NCBI GenBank assembly: GCA_963698255.1
Contig: CAVOQD010000025.1
Location: 291,527 to 355,526, forward strand
DNA length: 64,000 nt
From: JAWKOK01 sp963698255
Lineage (GTDB): Bacteria > Chloroflexota > Anaerolineae > Caldilineales > Caldilineaceae
Direction of reading: 5' to 3'
The notes below the pieces were generated by a model. It saw only the letters and a list, made by a program, of their open reading frames with translations, was not told the DNA's origin and searched no databases. Positions 61,489 to 64,000 of this stretch are shown here, piece after piece; within the stretch, counting starts at the first letter, position 1; the number at the start of each line of letters is the position of its first letter. Position numbers and translations under genes: made by a program.

Positions 61489-62526
61489 ATGTCAGCTTCC
61501 AACGGCTTTAGTATCGACCGGCTTTCTCCTGAACTCCAGGAACAGATTGGTCATCTCTATGACGTTCACAACGGGCAAGGTGATCAGTCGGTCGAATATC
61601 TCGCGCCAAATGAGATCTATCAAGGAGATACTACTGAGTTAATATCTCAGATTGAACCCAACAGCATTGGCTTAAGTGTTTGGTCTCCACCTTATTTTGT
61701 TGGCAAAGATTACGAAGCCAATATGACCTTTGACGACTGGAAAGATCTGTTGTCAGGCACCATTACAAAGCACTTCTCAATCATCAAGCCAGGTGGATTT
61801 CTTGCCATCAATATTGCCGATATTCTCGTTTTTCGAGATCCTGATATGCCGCGTATTCAAGCAGATGTTATTGGCAGGAAGCGTTCTCCCGTAACACGCG
61901 AAGACGTTCTCACTGCAATCTCAAAACATCCGGGATACAATAGGCATCAACTTGCAGAATTACTCGGTTGCAGCGAACAAACCATCGACAGACGGCTGAA
62001 CGGGAACAACATAAGAGGCGGTAAATCTGAGGTCCAAACGCGCGTAAAGATCGTAGGTGGAATGGTTGAGCAATGGGCGCTTGACGCTGGATTCTACACC
62101 TATGACCGTAGGATTTGGGTAAAGGATGCCGCATGGGAGAATTCTCGTTGGGCTAGCTTGTCATACCGATCGGTAGATGAATTTGAATATCTCTACATAT
62201 TTTGGAAACCCGGAATTACGAAGATTGATCGTAGCAGATTATCTCGCACTGAGTGGCGTGATTGGGGGTCCCGAGGTGTCTGGGAAATACCTTCTGTTCG
62301 GGCAAATGATGATCATGAGGCCAAGTTTCCGCTGGAACTTCCCCTCAGAGTCATAAAATTGTTTACAGACCGTGATGACATAGTTCTGGATTGCTTCATG
62401 GGTAGTGGAACATCTGCGATCGCTGCCGCGAAGCTCCAACGTAAATACATTGGCATTGAACTAGACCCCAAATATGTCGAGCTAGCGAGACAGAAACTAT
62501 CTAGAACACAGGTAAATCTATGCTGA
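61489..62526 (+). CDS. Type II DNA methyltransferase (predicted N4-cytosine), with embedded HTH
   Basis: 345 residues, intact. Catalytic motif IV is 'SVWSPPYFVGKDY' (SPPY, residues 66-69; SPP[YF] is typical of N4-cytosine enzymes). Motif I lies near the C-terminus, 'VLDCFMGSGTSAIAAAKLQ' (about 300-318), so the order is IV-before-I (beta class). The target-recognition region contains a helix-turn-helix-like segment, 'EDVLTAISKHPGYNRHQLAELLGCSEQTIDRRL' (about 138-170). The GGAAAC start region is weak. It overlaps the endonuclease gene. AT-richer codons than the rest of the window suggest transfer. Confidence 0.92.
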   Translation: MSASNGFSIDRLSPELQEQIGHLYDVHNGQGDQSVEYLAPNEIYQGDTTELISQIEPNSIGLSVWSPPYFVGKDYEANMTFDDWKDLLSGTITKHFSIIKPGGFLAINIADILVFRDPDMPRIQADVIGRKRSPVTREDVLTAISKHPGYNRHQLAELLGCSEQTIDRRLNGNNIRGGKSEVQTRVKIVGGMVEQWALDAGFYTYDRRIWVKDAAWENSRWASLSYRSVDEFEYLYIFWKPGITKIDRSRLSRTEWRDWGSRGVWEIPSVRANDDHEAKFPLELPLRVIKLFTDRDDIVLDCFMGSGTSAIAAAKLQRKYIGIELDPKYVELARQKLSRTQVNLC

Positions 62527-63236
62527 TCGATCCGAGTAATCTTCAAGAAAACCTTGATCGGCTTGAAGATATTGAGAAAGCCTCACTACGCCTTGTGGTT
62601 CAAGCTCTTTACGATTATCGTGAATCTGCAATTGAAATATTTCGTGAGGAGAGCGATCTAGTCGCAGACATCGGCGAAGACATCACCCGTGAGGCCCTAG
62701 ACCAACTGGGGATGGCAAAGATTCCTCAGAGGTTGTATGGCAAAATAGATTATAAACGCGCCCGTTATTTATTTCATCCAGATTATGCAATTCAGCAAGC
62801 GCTTTTTGTAGACTCGAAAGCAGAGAAAGTTAGTGGACAACGCACTGCAACCCTTCAAACTTCTCAACTTTCAATGACGGTAAGGCAGATAAGGGCAGGG
62901 ATGCCGATTGATATTCCTGGAAGTCTACCATCCATAATCGAGGTGCAAGGACAGAGATTCATTACGACTACACTATTTGTGAAATATAACTATGATGATG
63001 GCAGCGATAGCAACAACGTCTTAAGCAGCATCACTATAGCAGCTTTACCCAACGGTATTCTACAGGAGCGATACAATCCTTCTCCCGAAGAAACAATTTG
63101 GCTGGCTGGTCGAAATGCACCTACCCTGGGTGAAGCATTCCGTGTTCGTCTGTCTTTTCAACGTCTGAAATCAAAAAGAAGCTGGAGAGTTCAGACTATT
63201 CCATTGCCCCCAAATAAATATGAGTGGTCAGAGTAG
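62520..63236 (+). CDS. SfiI-like type II restriction endonuclease
   Basis: 238 residues. 'EKASLRLVVQALYDYRESAIEIFREE' and 'RLYGKIDYKRARYLFHPDYAIQQALFVDSKAEK' resemble, from memory, the SfiI restriction endonuclease family. PD at 87-88 with D98-S99-K100 fits a PD...DxK active site. Further 'SLPSIIEVQGQRFITTTLFVKYNYD'. SfiI is a tetramer that cuts GGCCNNNNNGGCC and is paired with an N4-cytosine methylase, consistent with the upstream gene. ATG overlaps the methyltransferase stop by 7 bases, so methylase is made first. Specificity here is a prediction. Confidence 0.75.
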   Translation: MLIDPSNLQENLDRLEDIEKASLRLVVQALYDYRESAIEIFREESDLVADIGEDITREALDQLGMAKIPQRLYGKIDYKRARYLFHPDYAIQQALFVDSKAEKVSGQRTATLQTSQLSMTVRQIRAGMPIDIPGSLPSIIEVQGQRFITTTLFVKYNYDDGSDSNNVLSSITIAALPNGILQERYNPSPEETIWLAGRNAPTLGEAFRVRLSFQRLKSKRSWRVQTIPLPPNKYEWSE

Positions 63237-63541
63237 GTTTGCTCTGTTCTTGAGATTTATCCTAGACAGATGAAGGGCGTATATTGCTGCCCATTTTTGT
63301 GGCCGATCACTGGTGTTTATGAAACACAGTGCATCCGGTATCGTCTGATCCATGGCGCTAGTCTGGTCAACTAACGCCGCCACGCCAACCAATAGCACAT
63401 TATATTGATCAAAGAATTTGGACTCCACGCTGCATATCCTGCGGCATCTGCGTTACCTGGATCTCGATCCCGAGCAACGCAGATGCCAGTTGACGTCTTT
63501 CGAATTGGACCGTTCCGCAACGTCGGCCAGAGTGAGAAAAA
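63237..63541. other. Gap with possible broken minus-strand gene
   Basis: Two minus-strand pieces look protein-like when joined: 'RDRDPGNADAAGYAAW' (about 63480-63430) and 'KFFDQYNVLLVGVAALVDQ' with 'IPDALCFINTSDRPQKWAAI' (about 63420-63228). I do not recognise them. The join would not be a single inserted base, so this may be a genuine remnant, or chance. Confidence 0.25.
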
Positions 63542-63895
63542 ATGAGCACACAGCATATTCATGTCGGCGTGGAAGATGCCAAGCGTGGGTTCGAACGCTT
63601 TATCGCTGCATAGCATTCAGCGCAGTCAGATGTAACCCAAGAAGCCGAAGTCCATCTGAACTTTGAAGATCTTGCGATGTTGGCCTCTGTCTTGACACCA
63701 AAGCGGCTTGAACTGTTGAAGGTGTTAAGACAGCAAGGTCCGCTGAGTGTTCGAGCCCTGTCCAAAGCGCTGGAACGCGATTACAAAAACGTCCATGTGG
63801 ATGCGTCGGCGCTTGAAGCAGTGGAGCTCATTCAACGCGACAGCGACGGCCTGCTTGTTGCACCGTGGGATGTGATCGATGCACACGTGCGCTAG
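63542..63895 (+). pseudogene. HVO_A0114-family transcriptional regulator interrupted by an amber codon
   Basis: ATG at 63542 opens MSTQHIHVGVEDAKRGFERF-IAA, then TAG at 63611, then in the same frame HSAQSDVTQEAEVHLNFEDL and the winged-helix core 'LTPKRLELLKVLRQQGPLSVRALSKALERDYKNVHVD' and 'LLVAPWDVIDAHVR'. HVO_A0114 proteins usually have Trp at the stop position (…AWH…), so a TGG to TAG change is the simplest reading. These regulators commonly act as antitoxins or autoregulators of a small toxin gene; no such gene is readable beside it. A restart at ATG 63677 would give only the DNA-binding part. Confidence 0.7.
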
Positions 63896-64000
63896 GTTGC
63901 CTGAGTCGATTCGCATCATTAGCGGCCGCAGAGCAATTGCGGCGGAGCGAAAAAACTATGAAGACGCCACAGCGTGACTCAGACACGGAAGTAGAGATGT

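Noticed and set aside
61489..63236. Phage-defence system of novel type
   Set aside because: The two genes explain each other as methyltransferase and SfiI-like endonuclease; no additional ATPase, helicase or sensor gene is present.

Overview
The window comes from a GC-rich bacterial chromosome. Gene content (coxMSL-type molybdenum hydroxylase, fused glycine dehydrogenase, ClpP/ClpX with trigger factor, hypABCDEF, paired acyl-CoA dehydrogenases, DUF2079 and BY-kinase exopolysaccharide genes) and many families of intergenic hairpin repeats suggest a Chloroflexota bacterium, perhaps Anaerolineae or Caldilineae. That placement is inference from memory; no marker gene was compared.

Layout. 1-2119 (-): start of a large secreted SBBP beta-propeller protein that runs off the left edge. 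2511-5088 (-): comEC. 6008-9811 (+): xanthine-dehydrogenase-family FAD, 2Fe-2S and molybdopterin subunits, then a small membrane protein and a MoaD/ThiS-like carrier. 10745-11337 (-): DUF4397-like secreted protein. 11470-17891 (+): mutL, tig, clpP, clpX. 17986-19665 (-): ettA. 20231-22796 (+): PLP decarboxylase with a coupled MFS transporter. 22871-26210 (-): gcvP behind a tandem glycine riboswitch. 26303-29418 (-): TauE/SafE exporter, K+ channel, GNAT enzyme. 29645-39016 (-): polysaccharide locus (rfbB, unknown, rfbA, BY-kinase, DUF2079 protein, two Wzz proteins, GT4 transferase, PchB-like chorismate enzyme). 39417-42826 (+): two acyl-CoA dehydrogenases and an O-methyltransferase. 43004-47993 (-): dual-specificity phosphatase with lipid kinase, Gfo/Idh/MocA oxidoreductase, secreted LTD-PLD protein. 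48262-55613 (-): hypA-B-F-C-D, a vapBC-type toxin-antitoxin pair, hypE. 55795-58597 (-): copper/sulfur envelope genes. 58935-61093 (+): methylmalonyl-CoA mutase small subunit. 61489-63895 (+): visibly AT-richer island with an N4-type DNA methyltransferase, an SfiI-like endonuclease and a nonsense-interrupted HVO_A0114-type regulator.

Two features dominate. First, about forty reading-frame breaks interrupt genes, including normally essential ones (clpX, mutL, gcvP). Nearly every one I resolved is repaired by removing one extra base (occasionally two), so they look like insertion-type consensus errors rather than gene decay. Coordinates of affected genes span the whole gene. Second, the gaps are filled with at least ten families of short inverted repeats, several of which donate stop codons, C-terminal codons or a start codon to neighbouring genes, or sit in frame inside comEC and hypF.

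Functionally the window joins a molybdenum hydroxylase with a sulfur carrier, [NiFe]-hydrogenase maturation (no structural hydrogenase genes are present), propionate/methylmalonyl and acyl-CoA metabolism, glycine cleavage under riboswitch control, exopolysaccharide synthesis and a recently acquired restriction-modification system.
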